Made by a program: the position numbers and the translations under genes. From Pedosphaera sp. (GTDB taxonomy: Bacteria > Verrucomicrobiota > Verrucomicrobiia > Limisphaerales > UBA9464): a stretch of 34,792 nucleotides of DNA. Numbering within the stretch: position 1 is the first letter of the stretch; every line of letters begins with the position of its first letter. The DNA lies in contig SIAZ01000001.1 in NCBI GenBank assembly GCA_009695405.1, forward strand, positions 1 through 34,792, given 5' to 3'. Under the pieces are notes generated by a model. That model worked only from the letters and a program-made list of their open reading frames with translations. It ran no database searches and was not told where the DNA came from. Shown here piece after piece: positions 16,365 to 25,772 of the stretch.

Positions 16365-17572
16365 CTCCTTTCCCCTCTACGATCCTTCGTCAGAAGAGCG
16401 GCATCGACTGGAATCTCTGGTGCGCAACCGGCGGCTTAATGCTCGTGGGTGCCGCCTTCATTTTTAGTGCGACCGGATATCAGGAAACTGCGCGCGGCAT
16501 TCCATGGTACAATTGGACGGCCTTCCGTCAGGCGGTCGCTTATGCTATCGGTCTCGGCCTCGTCGTTGGATTAAACTTAATCGATTATAGCCGACTGGCC
16601 CGATGGAGCCTTCTCGCCTATTGGATCTCCATCGGACTGCTGATTTGTGTCTCTCTCTTTGGCACCTCTCGCCACGGTGCACGACGTTGGCTGGATCTTG
16701 GTCCCATCCAGTTTCAACCGAGTGAACTAGCTAAATTAACTTTCCTTTTTGCTCTGAGCGGCTTTCTTTGCCGACCCACCTCAGAACTCCGGTCACCAAC
16801 GATTTTTCTCAAAGGACTTGGGCTCGCTTTTTTGCCATTCGCTCTCATTCTAAAACAACCCGATCTCGGATCAGCCTTAGTCTTCCTCCCTGCCACCCTA
16901 GTGATGATGCTGCTGGCCGGTGTTCCGCGAAACTTTATCGTCAAACTAATCGGAGGGGCTCTCGTTCTGCTTTCTCTTATTTTAGTAGATGTCCTACTTG
17001 CTCCACCGAATTGGCGACTCATTCAACTTCAAGAATATCAACGCCATAGGCTCTTAGTTTATTTTGATTCTGAATTTGCTCCGTCAAATGCCAACGCCGA
17101 AGAACGTCTCCGTGCCGCTCAGCTTAAACGTAAAACGTCTTGGAATGTGGAACAGGCAATGATCTCAGTCGGCTCAGGCGGACTCACTGGCAAAGGCTGG
17201 CACCAAGGTACCCAACATCGACTCGGTTATCTTCCTCGTCTCGGTGCTCATAATGACTTTATCTTCTCAGTCATCGCTGAGGAAAAAGGTTTCCTCGGTA
17301 GTCTCACTGTCCTTGGGCTTTATTCTGTCATTCTTTTTATCGGCATCCGCATTGCTAACGACGCTCGTGATCGACTCGGCTGCCTCCTCGCCTCTGGCGT
17401 GGTTACACTCCTTTTCACCCATGTTTTTGTAAACATAGGTATGAATATAAGACTGATGCCTGTGACCGGCATTCCATTGCCCCTGCTCAGCGCAGGCGGA
17501 ACTTCGGTGATTTGCTCCCTGGTCGCTTTAGGCATTCTTCAAAACGTTCACTTGTACCGGCGACGGTACTAA
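16361..17572 (+). CDS. rodA: Peptidoglycan glycosyltransferase RodA
   Basis: RodA is the SEDS-family membrane glycosyltransferase that polymerises lipid II. The 403-residue protein has about ten helices. Characteristic stretches are GARRWLDLGPIQFQPSELAKL (about 107-127), ILKQPDLGSALVFLP and GSGGLTGKGWHQGTQ. They are followed by LPRLGAHNDFIFSVIAEEKG, which includes the catalytic-region aspartate, and PLPLLSAGGTSVICSL near the end. The ATGA overlap with the PBP2 gene means the enzyme pair is made from one message. The RNase E/G gene follows 25 bases later. Confidence 0.96.
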   Translation: MTPFPSTILRQKSGIDWNLWCATGGLMLVGAAFIFSATGYQETARGIPWYNWTAFRQAVAYAIGLGLVVGLNLIDYSRLARWSLLAYWISIGLLICVSLFGTSRHGARRWLDLGPIQFQPSELAKLTFLFALSGFLCRPTSELRSPTIFLKGLGLAFLPFALILKQPDLGSALVFLPATLVMMLLAGVPRNFIVKLIGGALVLLSLILVDVLLAPPNWRLIQLQEYQRHRLLVYFDSEFAPSNANAEERLRAAQLKRKTSWNVEQAMISVGSGGLTGKGWHQGTQHRLGYLPRLGAHNDFIFSVIAEEKGFLGSLTVLGLYSVILFIGIRIANDARDRLGCLLASGVVTLLFTHVFVNIGMNIRLMPVTGIPLPLLSAGGTSVICSLVALGILQNVHLYRRRY

Positions 17573-17597
17573 TCCACCCAGTTATTTAGTTACTATA

Positions 17598-19604
17598 ATG
17601 AGTCAGCAAACTTTTAGAAGTGGAAGGGGCGCTATGCGCTTCAAACCCGCTCGGGGAATGGGTTCTCCCAATCCGAACCGCTCTGCTAATGCCGCACGCC
17701 TTGACGCCATCGGTGATAAACCTATCGAGGAAAGGGTCTTCGACATCCGTCGGCATGAATCGGAAATTCAACGAGCCGAGAACCGCGCCGCTGGTCTTCC
17801 AGAAGACACTCAGGATTCTCCCGAACGAAACGTCTCCGCTGCTGGTCGCGATCAAAGTTTCAGATCCCCAGACTTTTCGCGCTCCGCTGATGCTTCTCAT
17901 GACGCCGAAATACCGAATCCAACGGCCGCTTCCGATAAACCAAAACCTGCTGCGCCCAAGGGATTCATCGAAAAGGCCCGCGCTGCTGTCAAAGAGGTGG
18001 TCAGAAAGGTCCGCCGACTCATTGATCCTGAACCAAAAATGGTCAAAGAGATTATCATCAATTCTGAACCGCTCGAAACTCGAGTCGCTGTTCTTGAAGA
18101 TAGCAAACTAGAGGATCTCACGGTCGAACGAACCGGTGATGACCGTCTCGTCGGTTCTATTTACAAGGGTAAGGTCAAGAACCTCGAGGATAGTCTCAAA
18201 GCGGCCTTTGTTGGCATTGGTTTTGAAAAGAACGCCTTCCTCCATTATTGGGATATTATTCCTAACATCTTCGATTCAAGTGTCGAAGTGGTCGAGCGCG
18301 ATGACGAAGCCTCTCGCAATCGACGCAGGGAGAAACCGAAGATCACCCAGAAAGATGTCCCACGTCTTTTCCCACCTGGTAGTGAAATTATTATTCAGGT
18401 TACCAAAGGCGCTATCGGTACTAAGGGACCTCGGGTTACCACCAACCTTTCGCTGCCTGGCCGCTATCTCGTTCTTCTTCCTAACTCCGATCAATCTGGT
18501 GTCAGTCGCAAAATTGAAAATAGTGAGGAACGTCAACGGCTCAAAAAAATCGTCCGTGAACTCACTATTCCCGAGGGTATGGGCGTCATTGTTCGAACGG
18601 CGGGTGAAGACAAACGAAAGGCTTATTTCGTTCGCGATGTGGCAATGCTAATCGCAGAATGGAATCTGATTCAGGAACGGATCAAGTCGCAGCCTATGGC
18701 TTCATGTGTCTATCAGGAACCGGATCTAATCGAACGTACAATCCGGGATTTCCTAACCGAAGATGTCGACAAAATCGTCATCGATAATGCCCAAAAGTTT
18801 GAGGAAATCCGAGAAAGCATCAAACAGATTAGCCCGCGTTCAGCTCGAAAAGTCCATTTCTATAATGAGGCCGAACCGCTCTTCGATCGCTATAATATTA
18901 GCCGACAACTCGAGGCCTCCTTCAGTCGACAAGTCAATCTTCGTAGCGGAGGCTATCTCATTATCGACGAAACCGAAGCTCTGGTTGCCATCGATGTCAA
19001 TACGGGCAAACACAAACAGGCCGGCACCAAAGATCACGATGCAACTCTTCTAAAAGTGAATCAAGATGCAGCCGATGAAATCTGCCGCCAACTGCGTCTC
19101 CGTAATATGGGCGGGATTATCGTCCTCGATTTCATCGATATGAAATCACGCAAAGATCAACGAACTATCTTTCAGCGTATGAAGGAAAACCTAAAACGGG
19201 ATAAAGCCAAGACCCACGTCTTACCTCTCTCCCAGTTGGGGCTTATGGAAATGACCCGCCAACGCCAGACCGAAAGCGTCCGTTCTTCTCTCTACGATGA
19301 TTGCAATCATTGCAAGGGTCGAGGTGTGGTTAAGAGTGCCGAAACGATGAGCGTGGAAATCCAACGGAAACTTACCCAAATCCTTAAGGGGCGACCACGC
19401 GACGAAAGTGATTTTCAAATAAAAATCGTCTGCAATCCTCAGGTGCTGGATAGACTGCGTAATCGTGACGAGAAACTTCTGATCGAACTCGAAAAGAAAT
19501 TTTTTGCGAAACTCGCTTTCCGACCCGATCCGACTTTCCACAACGAAGAATGGAGTATCTACAATGGATTTAATAATGACGAATTAGCGCGTTCTAAGGC
19601 CTAA
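17598..19604 (+). CDS. rng: Ribonuclease E/G family endoribonuclease with N-terminal extension
   Basis: The enzyme cleaves AU-rich single-stranded RNA in rRNA maturation and mRNA decay. The catalytic core begins near residue 150. It has an S1 domain (about 180-225, LVGSIYKGKVKNL), catalytic aspartates in AIDVNTGKHKQ (Asp466) and VLDFIDMKSRKDQ (Asp511), and the zinc link DDCNHCKGRG (Cys569, Cys572). Before the core lie about 147 polar, low-complexity residues with a basic patch (KARAAVKEVVRKVRRL). ATG 18039 (Met148) would give a standard RNase G start, but the upstream frame is fully open and begins 25 bases after rodA, so the longer form is preferred. Linkage to mre/rod genes is common in bacteria. 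Confidence 0.94.
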   Translation: MSQQTFRSGRGAMRFKPARGMGSPNPNRSANAARLDAIGDKPIEERVFDIRRHESEIQRAENRAAGLPEDTQDSPERNVSAAGRDQSFRSPDFSRSADASHDAEIPNPTAASDKPKPAAPKGFIEKARAAVKEVVRKVRRLIDPEPKMVKEIIINSEPLETRVAVLEDSKLEDLTVERTGDDRLVGSIYKGKVKNLEDSLKAAFVGIGFEKNAFLHYWDIIPNIFDSSVEVVERDDEASRNRRREKPKITQKDVPRLFPPGSEIIIQVTKGAIGTKGPRVTTNLSLPGRYLVLLPNSDQSGVSRKIENSEERQRLKKIVRELTIPEGMGVIVRTAGEDKRKAYFVRDVAMLIAEWNLIQERIKSQPMASCVYQEPDLIERTIRDFLTEDVDKIVIDNAQKFEEIRESIKQISPRSARKVHFYNEAEPLFDRYNISRQLEASFSRQVNLRSGGYLIIDETEALVAIDVNTGKHKQAGTKDHDATLLKVNQDAADEICRQLRLRNMGGIIVLDFIDMKSRKDQRTIFQRMKENLKRDKAKTHVLPLSQLGLMEMTRQRQTESVRSSLYDDCNHCKGRGVVKSAETMSVEIQRKLTQILKGRPRDESDFQIKIVCNPQVLDRLRNRDEKLLIELEKKFFAKLAFRPDPTFHNEEWSIYNGFNNDELARSKA

Positions 19605-19637
19605 TCCTAATCCACTTCAGCCTCTAAATCTCCAACG

Positions 19638-19669
19638 GAGCGGCCACTCTTGGGCCGCTCTCGCTTTTT
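19638..19669 (+). terminator. Rho-independent terminator after the RNase E/G gene
   Basis: A GAGCGGCC stem (19638-19645) pairs with GGCCGCTC (19653-19660) around a 7-base loop, followed by TCGCTTTTT. It lies between convergent genes, 34 bases after the RNase E/G stop. The minus-strand side lacks a good T-run, so it mainly serves the plus-strand operon. Confidence 0.88.
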
Positions 19670-19675
19670 AATGGC

Positions 19676-21958
19676 TCAGTCGAGGTGAATAAATTCGTTA
19701 AGGTTGACCAGAACCCGACATAATTCCTCTAGACTCAGACGTCTCAATAATTCGACACAGGCTACCTGCTCCTCAAGTTTCGGTCCGCGCTGTAAGGCTA
19801 GTCCAAATGCCTTCTCCACTTGGCGCACCGGTTTCTCGCCAGCCTCCTGCCTCACTCGGTCGGCCATCGACCGAAACACCTCAGATGCCATCTGCGAGTT
19901 AAGAAGCATTAAAGCCTGCGGTGCCACGGTCGACTGAATACGGCGTCCGCACGAGATCGAATTATCGGGCAGGTCAAAAGTCTCTAAAAACGGAACTCGA
20001 ACGGTCCGTTTCTGGACCAGAAAAACACTCCGAACCGTCTGCTCCTCTCGGTTCGATGGATACCACCCCTTGGTTCGAGTCGCGTTGTCATCCAGAAATG
20101 CCGGATTGGCTTGCAGAATCTCCGCCGGTAAATCAGGCCAAACCGGTCGACCGCCGGTCATCCATCTCAACTTCCCAGTCAATGCCATCAGCCCATCTCT
20201 TAATTGTTCCGCCGATAAACGTCGCGGTGATTGCCTCCATAACAGTCGATTCGATGGATCCGCTTTCAATGCGACATCCTTCCCTCTCCCAGACGCTCGG
20301 GAACTTTGCCGGTAGGTAGCACTGGTCACGATGAGACGATGTAACTGCTTTACCGACCACCCGCCTCGCACGAATTCGCCGGCTAACCAATCCAATAATT
20401 CCGGATGCGAAGGTCGCGCTCCTGCCAACCCAAAATCGTTTGCAGTCGCAACTAGTCCACTTCCAAAATGTTGCTGCCAAACTCGATTTACCCAGACCCG
20501 AACGGTTAAGGGATTTGTCGGTGCAACAATCCATTCTGCTAGTGATAACCTCCTTCCTGTGGTCAGCGGATTAGTTCCACGCCGTACCACTGCTGGATTC
20601 GGATCTAGTAGTGAAAGAAAGCCAGCTTTGACCTCCGCTCGAGGTTGACGATGGTCTCCTTGGAAAAGAACGCGGGTCGCCGGCACTTCCCCCTTGCGAT
20701 CGGTCATCAAAAAGCCTTTTTCAAAGGCCGTCCGTTGCTGATGTCCCGTTTTCACCTGATCCCGCAATTGTGTCACCCGTTTTCGATCTCCTAAGGCTAA
20801 CGCCCCTAAAACCGAAGCATCCTCTGGCTTGATTTTCTTCTCTAACTCCTTCGCCCGCTTCTCAGGTAACGCGGCAGGGTCAAGACGCCTCCGCTCCCAA
20901 TCCTGCAAATCATCACCGGATAACTCCGCAATTTTCTGCGCGCGCAATCGCTCAATCACCGGGGAAAGTAATCGGGTCTGCTCCAATTCTAGTATCCCTA
21001 CCTGCCTCTCTATTTCTGCATTCAATTGCCGTATTCGTTCTTGGTCCACGGCCAAGTCCAAGGGAAGTTCATCAGCAAATTCAACAGCCTCAAAAAAAGC
21101 GCGGATCCGAAAATGATCTACTTGGGACAAAGGATCAAATTTATGATCGTGACAACGACAACAAGCGAGGGTCAGCCCTAGAAAGGCTGTTCCCGTCGTC
21201 TCGACCAAGTCCGTCATCAACTCGCTCCGACTTCGATCCTGCTCCTTAAAAAGGGAAGCTGCATTGTCATGGGGCCCCATTCTAAGGTAGCCAGTGCCCA
21301 AAAGAGCCTCTCGCTCAGCCTCGTTTACGGGTGCACCTGCGACTAATTCATCTCCAGCTAAATGCTCCCGAATGAGACGATCAAAGGGTTTATCGGCATT
21401 AAACGAACGCACCACATAATCTCGGAATCGCCACGCTTCAGGCCGAAATTCATCCCAGTCAAACCCATTGCTGTCACTGTAGCGAATCACATCCAACCAC
21501 AAACGCGCCTGATGCTCTCCGTACCGTGGCGAAGCTAACAATCGATCCACTAACCGCTCCCAAGCACCCAAATCTGTATCCCGAATAAAGGCTGCCACTT
21601 GCTCCATTTCCGGCGGCAATCCAGTGAGATCATAGGTCAATCGCCGAATCAATGTCCTGCGGTCCGCACTCTCTGCCCCAACAATTCCCTCCTCGCCTAA
21701 TCGAGCTTGAATGAATCGGTCAATCGGATTGAATTCCTCAGGATTTGCCCCCTTTGAACTCAAGATAGGAGGTAACTCCGACCGTACTGGGCGAAGAGAC
21801 CAAAGATCTAATCGTTGACCACCAAAAATACGATAGATCGGATTATTGGTATCCACCGGCACATCGCTCCTAACCTCTCCTCTGGCGACCGACGCTGGCC
21901 CTAACTCTCCCCAAGAAAGGAAGAACACAAACAGTATTCGAGAAATAACCAAGGCCAT
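19676..21958 (-). CDS. Secreted DUF1549/DUF1553 protein
   Basis: The 760-residue protein has an N-terminal signal (about 1-25), then a DUF1549 (PSCyt2) region from about 75 to 285 (NPIDRFIQARLGEEG, RRLTYDLTGLPP, LWLDVIRYSDSNGFDWD). This ends at LACCRCHDHKFDPLSQ, a CXXCH-type motif. A central region is followed by DUF1553 (PSD1) from about 455 (GRRLSLAEWIVAPTNPLTVR, NRVWQQHFGSGLV, QLHRLIVTSATYRQSS). These families are expanded in Planctomycetota and Verrucomicrobiota and often pair with DUF1501 proteins; the biochemical role is unproven. Here there is no N-terminal PSCyt1 domain and no DUF1501 neighbour. It is divergent from eno. Confidence 0.92.
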   Translation of the reverse strand: MALVISRILFVFFLSWGELGPASVARGEVRSDVPVDTNNPIYRIFGGQRLDLWSLRPVRSELPPILSSKGANPEEFNPIDRFIQARLGEEGIVGAESADRRTLIRRLTYDLTGLPPEMEQVAAFIRDTDLGAWERLVDRLLASPRYGEHQARLWLDVIRYSDSNGFDWDEFRPEAWRFRDYVVRSFNADKPFDRLIREHLAGDELVAGAPVNEAEREALLGTGYLRMGPHDNAASLFKEQDRSRSELMTDLVETTGTAFLGLTLACCRCHDHKFDPLSQVDHFRIRAFFEAVEFADELPLDLAVDQERIRQLNAEIERQVGILELEQTRLLSPVIERLRAQKIAELSGDDLQDWERRRLDPAALPEKRAKELEKKIKPEDASVLGALALGDRKRVTQLRDQVKTGHQQRTAFEKGFLMTDRKGEVPATRVLFQGDHRQPRAEVKAGFLSLLDPNPAVVRRGTNPLTTGRRLSLAEWIVAPTNPLTVRVWVNRVWQQHFGSGLVATANDFGLAGARPSHPELLDWLAGEFVRGGWSVKQLHRLIVTSATYRQSSRASGRGKDVALKADPSNRLLWRQSPRRLSAEQLRDGLMALTGKLRWMTGGRPVWPDLPAEILQANPAFLDDNATRTKGWYPSNREEQTVRSVFLVQKRTVRVPFLETFDLPDNSISCGRRIQSTVAPQALMLLNSQMASEVFRSMADRVRQEAGEKPVRQVEKAFGLALQRGPKLEEQVACVELLRRLSLEELCRVLVNLNEFIHLD

Positions 21959-22144
21959 CTAAGAACGAAGCCTACGGTGCAGGAACGAGGAATCAACGGG
22001 GATTATAGCCGAAAATCGCTTAGCAAAACCTCCTTATGCCTTTTCTTATCCTCTCTCTCTTTTACTAAATCTGAGGCGCTGTCTTGACGCTCTGAGTGCC
22101 CTAGGGTTCCCTCACCGCTTCTGTTCGAATCTTGAACTAAGCAA

Positions 22145-23434
22145 ATGAGTACTATTATTGATATCCAAGCCCGCGAAATCCTCGACTCGCGTGGCAATCC
22201 TACTGTCGAAGTCGATGTCCTCCTCGAATCTGGCGCTGTCGGCCGTGCCGCTGTCCCCTCGGGGGCTAGCACCGGTGAGCACGAAGCCATCGAGCTTCGA
22301 GACGGCGATAAGAAGCGCTACTTGGGCAAAGGGGTGAAAAAAGCAGTGAAAAATGTCACCGATTCTATCGCTCCAATTTTGGTGGGTGTGGATGCCTTTG
22401 ACCAATTGACCGTCGACCGTCTTATGCTGGAATTAGATGGCACTGAGACGAAATCAAAACTGGGTGCTAATGCAATCTTGGCTGTCTCCCTTGCCAACGC
22501 CAAGGCCGCAGCCGCAACTCTGGGACAACCGCTCTTCAAATATCTAGGTGGGCCAAATGCCAAGATTCTTCCTGTGCCCATGGCCAACGTCATTAATGGC
22601 GGTGCTCATTCCGATGCACCGATTGATTTCCAAGAGTTTATGGTCATGCCTCATGGATTCGATACTTTTAGCCAAGGCCTTCAGGCTATCACCGAGATTT
22701 TTCACGCTCTAAAAGCAGTCTTGAAAAAGAAGGGCCTCAGCACAGCAGTTGGTGATGAAGGTGGATTCGCTCCCAAACTCGATAGCGCCGAAGCGGCTCT
22801 CGATGCCATTGCCAGCGCTGTTAAGGACGCCGGTTACAAGCTCGGAAAGAATACCTTTCTCGCCCTCGATGTTGCTGCTTCCGAATTCTATACTGGCGAC
22901 GAAACCTATGTCTTCAAAAAGAGCAGTGGCCAAAAACTGACCGGCGACGAAATGGTTGAGTTCTATGCCAAGCTTTGTGCCAAATACCCCATCGTCTCCA
23001 TCGAAGACGGTTGCGCTGAAGGGGATTGGAAGACTTGGAAAAAGCTCACCGATAAATTGGGTGCGACCACTCAACTCGTCGGCGATGATCTCTTCGTTAC
23101 AAATGTGAAATTCCTCCAAAAAGGAATCGATACCGGAACAGCAAACTCAATTTTGGTGAAGGTTAATCAGATCGGCACTCTGACCGAAACTCTCGACGCC
23201 GTTCGCCTCGCCCAAACTCATAAGTATACCGCAGTCCTTTCTCATCGTTCCGGTGAAACCGAGGACAGCACCATCGCTGATATCGCCGTTGCGACAAATT
23301 GTGGACAAATCAAAACAGGTTCATTGAGCCGCACCGACCGTACCGCTAAATACAATCAGCTTTTGCGTATTGAGCAATTGCTCGGTCAGAATGCGGTTTA
23401 TGCCGGCCTTACCGCTCTGCCAAAGGGACGCTAA
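22145..23434 (+). CDS. eno: Enolase
   Basis: Enolase interconverts 2-phosphoglycerate and phosphoenolpyruvate in glycolysis. The 429-residue protein carries the N-terminal EILDSRGNPTVEVDV block and the catalytic loop PSGASTGEHEA (38-48). It also has TAVGDEGGFAPKL (catalytic Glu), ALDVAASEFYTG and SIEDGCAEGDWKTW (metal ligands), and LSHRSGETEDSTIAD with the substrate-binding SHRSGE near residue 371. All expected active-site residues are visible. It is monocistronic, with its own terminator. Confidence 0.98.
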   Translation: MSTIIDIQAREILDSRGNPTVEVDVLLESGAVGRAAVPSGASTGEHEAIELRDGDKKRYLGKGVKKAVKNVTDSIAPILVGVDAFDQLTVDRLMLELDGTETKSKLGANAILAVSLANAKAAAATLGQPLFKYLGGPNAKILPVPMANVINGGAHSDAPIDFQEFMVMPHGFDTFSQGLQAITEIFHALKAVLKKKGLSTAVGDEGGFAPKLDSAEAALDAIASAVKDAGYKLGKNTFLALDVAASEFYTGDETYVFKKSSGQKLTGDEMVEFYAKLCAKYPIVSIEDGCAEGDWKTWKKLTDKLGATTQLVGDDLFVTNVKFLQKGIDTGTANSILVKVNQIGTLTETLDAVRLAQTHKYTAVLSHRSGETEDSTIADIAVATNCGQIKTGSLSRTDRTAKYNQLLRIEQLLGQNAVYAGLTALPKGR

Positions 23435-23484
23435 AGGCACTCTTAAGGCTTGAGGAATATCGCCTAATTTTTCAAATTTTCTCG

Positions 23485-23513
23485 CCCGGAAGCACGTTGC
23501 TTCCGGGTTTTTT
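23485..23513 (+). terminator. Rho-independent terminator after eno
   Basis: A perfect 10-bp stem CCCGGAAGCA / TGCTTCCGGG (23485-23494 and 23498-23507) with a CGT loop is followed by TTTTTT. It lies about 50 bases after the eno stop and separates it from the convergent dehydratase gene. Confidence 0.95.
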
Positions 23514-23566
23514 ATTCGCCGTTAGCAATCGTATTTCCAAGACTGCACTCAACCCTTTAGAACTGG

Positions 23567-24541
23567 TCAAGGCACCAATTCAGCAAGGGTCATCCGTGTA
23601 ATCAAGGCTTCGAAGTCAACGGTTGGGGCCCACCCCAACACCTTCTTTGCACGTGTCGCATCACCTACTAATTTTAACGGTTCAGCGGGACGCATAAATC
23701 GCTCATCGCGCCGCAGATACTGGCGCCAATCAAGGTCCACTGCTCGGAAAGCTGTTTCCACAACATCTTGAACCGAATGGAGAACGCCGGTGGCAAAAAT
23801 ATAATCTTGGGCACTGGGTTGCTGAAGGCTCATCCACATCCCACGCACATAATCCTCGGCATCTCCCCAGTCGCGGCGTGCCGTTGTGTCGCCCAACAGC
23901 AGTTCCTTTTGACGCCCCTGCCGTATGGCCGCAGCAGCACTACAAATTTTGCGAGTAACAAAGTTTTCACCACGTCTCGGCGACTCGTGATTATAGAGAA
24001 TTCCATTCGCAAGAAAGAGCAGATGAGTCTCCCGATAAATCCGCACCATTTGAGCCGCAAAGGCCTTCGATGCTCCATAGGGACTTACTGGATTAAACGG
24101 CGTTGATTCATTCTGAGGATCGATGGTCGGCCGACCAAAAATTTCACTCGATGCCGCATGGAAAAGGCGCGGCGGTGCGGGTAGATCTCGGATCATTTCC
24201 AATAACCGCAGGGTTCCCATGGCGGTCATTTCACAGGTCGACTCCGGAATCTCGAAACTGAGACCCACATGACTCTGGCCCGCTAAATGATAAACTTCGT
24301 CGGGACACACTCGCAACAGGGTTCGGCGAAGCGTGGTGGGATCGTCGAGGTCCGCGTAATGAAGAAATAGCATCTGACCATAAATCGCAGGATCCGTATA
24401 GAGATGATGCAAGCGCGACCGTTCCAGGGTACTAGTCCGCCGAACCACACCATGCACTTCATATCCCTTGGCGAGAAGCAACTCAGTCAGGTAGGAACCA
24501 TCTTGTCCTGTGATACCGGTTATTAACGCCTTTTTACTCAT
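23567..24541 (-). CDS. gmd: GDP-mannose 4,6-dehydratase
   Basis: This short-chain dehydrogenase-type enzyme makes GDP-4-keto-6-deoxymannose for fucose, rhamnose or perosamine donors. The NADP-binding LITGITGQDGSYLTELLL lies at residues 6-23 and HLAGQSHVGLSFEIP at about 85-99. The catalytic set is SSEIFG (131-136) and Tyr155/Lys159 in YGASKAF. NGILYNHESPRRGENFVTRKI is diagnostic for GMD. At 324 residues it is shorter than the usual 345-375, but the core is complete. No fucose synthetase or glycosyltransferase lies beside it, so the final sugar is unknown. Confidence 0.93.
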   Translation of the reverse strand: MSKKALITGITGQDGSYLTELLLAKGYEVHGVVRRTSTLERSRLHHLYTDPAIYGQMLFLHYADLDDPTTLRRTLLRVCPDEVYHLAGQSHVGLSFEIPESTCEMTAMGTLRLLEMIRDLPAPPRLFHAASSEIFGRPTIDPQNESTPFNPVSPYGASKAFAAQMVRIYRETHLLFLANGILYNHESPRRGENFVTRKICSAAAAIRQGRQKELLLGDTTARRDWGDAEDYVRGMWMSLQQPSAQDYIFATGVLHSVQDVVETAFRAVDLDWRQYLRRDERFMRPAEPLKLVGDATRAKKVLGWAPTVDFEALITRMTLAELVP

Positions 24542-24692
24542 CGCGAGTTGAGTCTTTAAGAGTCCGATCTACTGAAGCAAGTCAGGAGAAAAGAAGATTC
24601 TCGCCTCTAAGTATGGAGGGGTGCCTTTCCAAGACCTTTCTCGACGAGGCTAACTCACCGTTGAGTTTTCAGTCCTGCACCCCAATCCAGAA

Positions 24693-25772
24693 TCACACCG
24701 CCGCCTTGGATAAGAGAGTGACCTCAGAGTCTCTGGACATAGATGAGGCGGGATGGCGTCGTTCAATTTCGCGAATCGCCCAAGCCGCATGCTCAGCGAT
24801 GAGCGGTTCAACATCCTCGCTTGCCCGTTTTAAAGCCGGGAGCACTGTGCGATCACCTTTGTTGCCCAATGCGACGCAGACGTTCCGCAAGAATCCCCTG
24901 CGTTTAGTTCTCAAGATCGGTGTACCCGCAAAGCGCTGTTTAAAGCCAACCGTATCCAAGTCTAACAAAGAGACTAAATCCGGTTGTGCCATTCCGAGTC
25001 GATGATGCTCTAGAAGCAATGAGGCTTCCTTGGCAAATCGATTCCAAGGACACACCTCCAAACAGGCATCGCATCCGTACACCCGATCCCCAATCAAGGA
25101 TCGTAATTCCTCTGGAATTGAACCTTTATACTCAATTGTCAGGTAAGAAATGCAACGTCGTGCATCCAAGGTGAAGGGCGCCGGTAATGCGCCGGTCGGA
25201 CAGGCCTCCAGACAACGCACACACGACCCACAATGGTTCTTTTCCGGTTCGTCCGCTTCCAATTCAAGTGAAGTAAGAATTTCAGCAATAAAAAACCAAT
25301 TCCCTAATTGCCTCGATATCAGGTTAGTGTGTTTCCCAACAAATCCGAGTCCAGCGCGCTGCGCCAAATCTCGCTCGAGTATCGGTCCTGTATCAACGTA
25401 CCAAAGGGATCGCGTTCCTTCCCCTCCCTTGCCGTCAATGAATCCTGCCAATAATTTCAAGGGTTCAGCCAATACAGTGTGGTAATCGCTAAACCGCGCA
25501 TATCTCGCCACGACACCTCGAACCTTTCCCGATTCTATCGGTTCCTCCGTATGGTAACTCACCGCTAAAGTAACCACGCTGCGGATTCCCTCTAAGACGC
25601 GCTGAGGATCCACTCTCTTTTCAGCATTCCGAGCCAACCACGCCATTTCACCGTGACGCCCCTCACTCAGAGCTTCGAGAAAGCGCTCCGACGACGTCGG
25701 GGCTTGCGATGTGGCGACACGGCAGGCATCAAAGCCTAACTCACGCGCCTTTTGCTGTATTAGTGATTTCAT
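24693..25772 (-). CDS. queG: Epoxyqueuosine reductase
   Basis: QueG performs the last step of queuosine synthesis, reducing epoxyqueuosine in tRNA with a cobalamin cofactor and two 4Fe-4S clusters. Ferredoxin-type motifs CGSCVRCLEACPTGAL and CDACLEVCPWNRFA are clear, as are GFVGKHTNLISRQLGNWFFI and the substrate-side WYVDTGPILERDLAQ. The C-terminal 70 residues look like HEAT repeats (RNVCVALGNKGDRTVLPALK). ATG 25772 gives 359 residues and is preferred to GTG 25787. Either start lies inside the end of the sensor kinase gene (32- or 47-base overlap), so queG is probably expressed from that transcript. Confidence 0.95.
   Translation of the reverse strand: MKSLIQQKARELGFDACRVATSQAPTSSERFLEALSEGRHGEMAWLARNAEKRVDPQRVLEGIRSVVTLAVSYHTEEPIESGKVRGVVARYARFSDYHTVLAEPLKLLAGFIDGKGGEGTRSLWYVDTGPILERDLAQRAGLGFVGKHTNLISRQLGNWFFIAEILTSLELEADEPEKNHCGSCVRCLEACPTGALPAPFTLDARRCISYLTIEYKGSIPEELRSLIGDRVYGCDACLEVCPWNRFAKEASLLLEHHRLGMAQPDLVSLLDLDTVGFKQRFAGTPILRTKRRGFLRNVCVALGNKGDRTVLPALKRASEDVEPLIAEHAAWAIREIERRHPASSMSRDSEVTLLSKAAV

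Noticed and set aside
22084..22110. TTGACG as an eno promoter
   Set aside because: No acceptable -10 lies at 16-18 bases, so it was not called.
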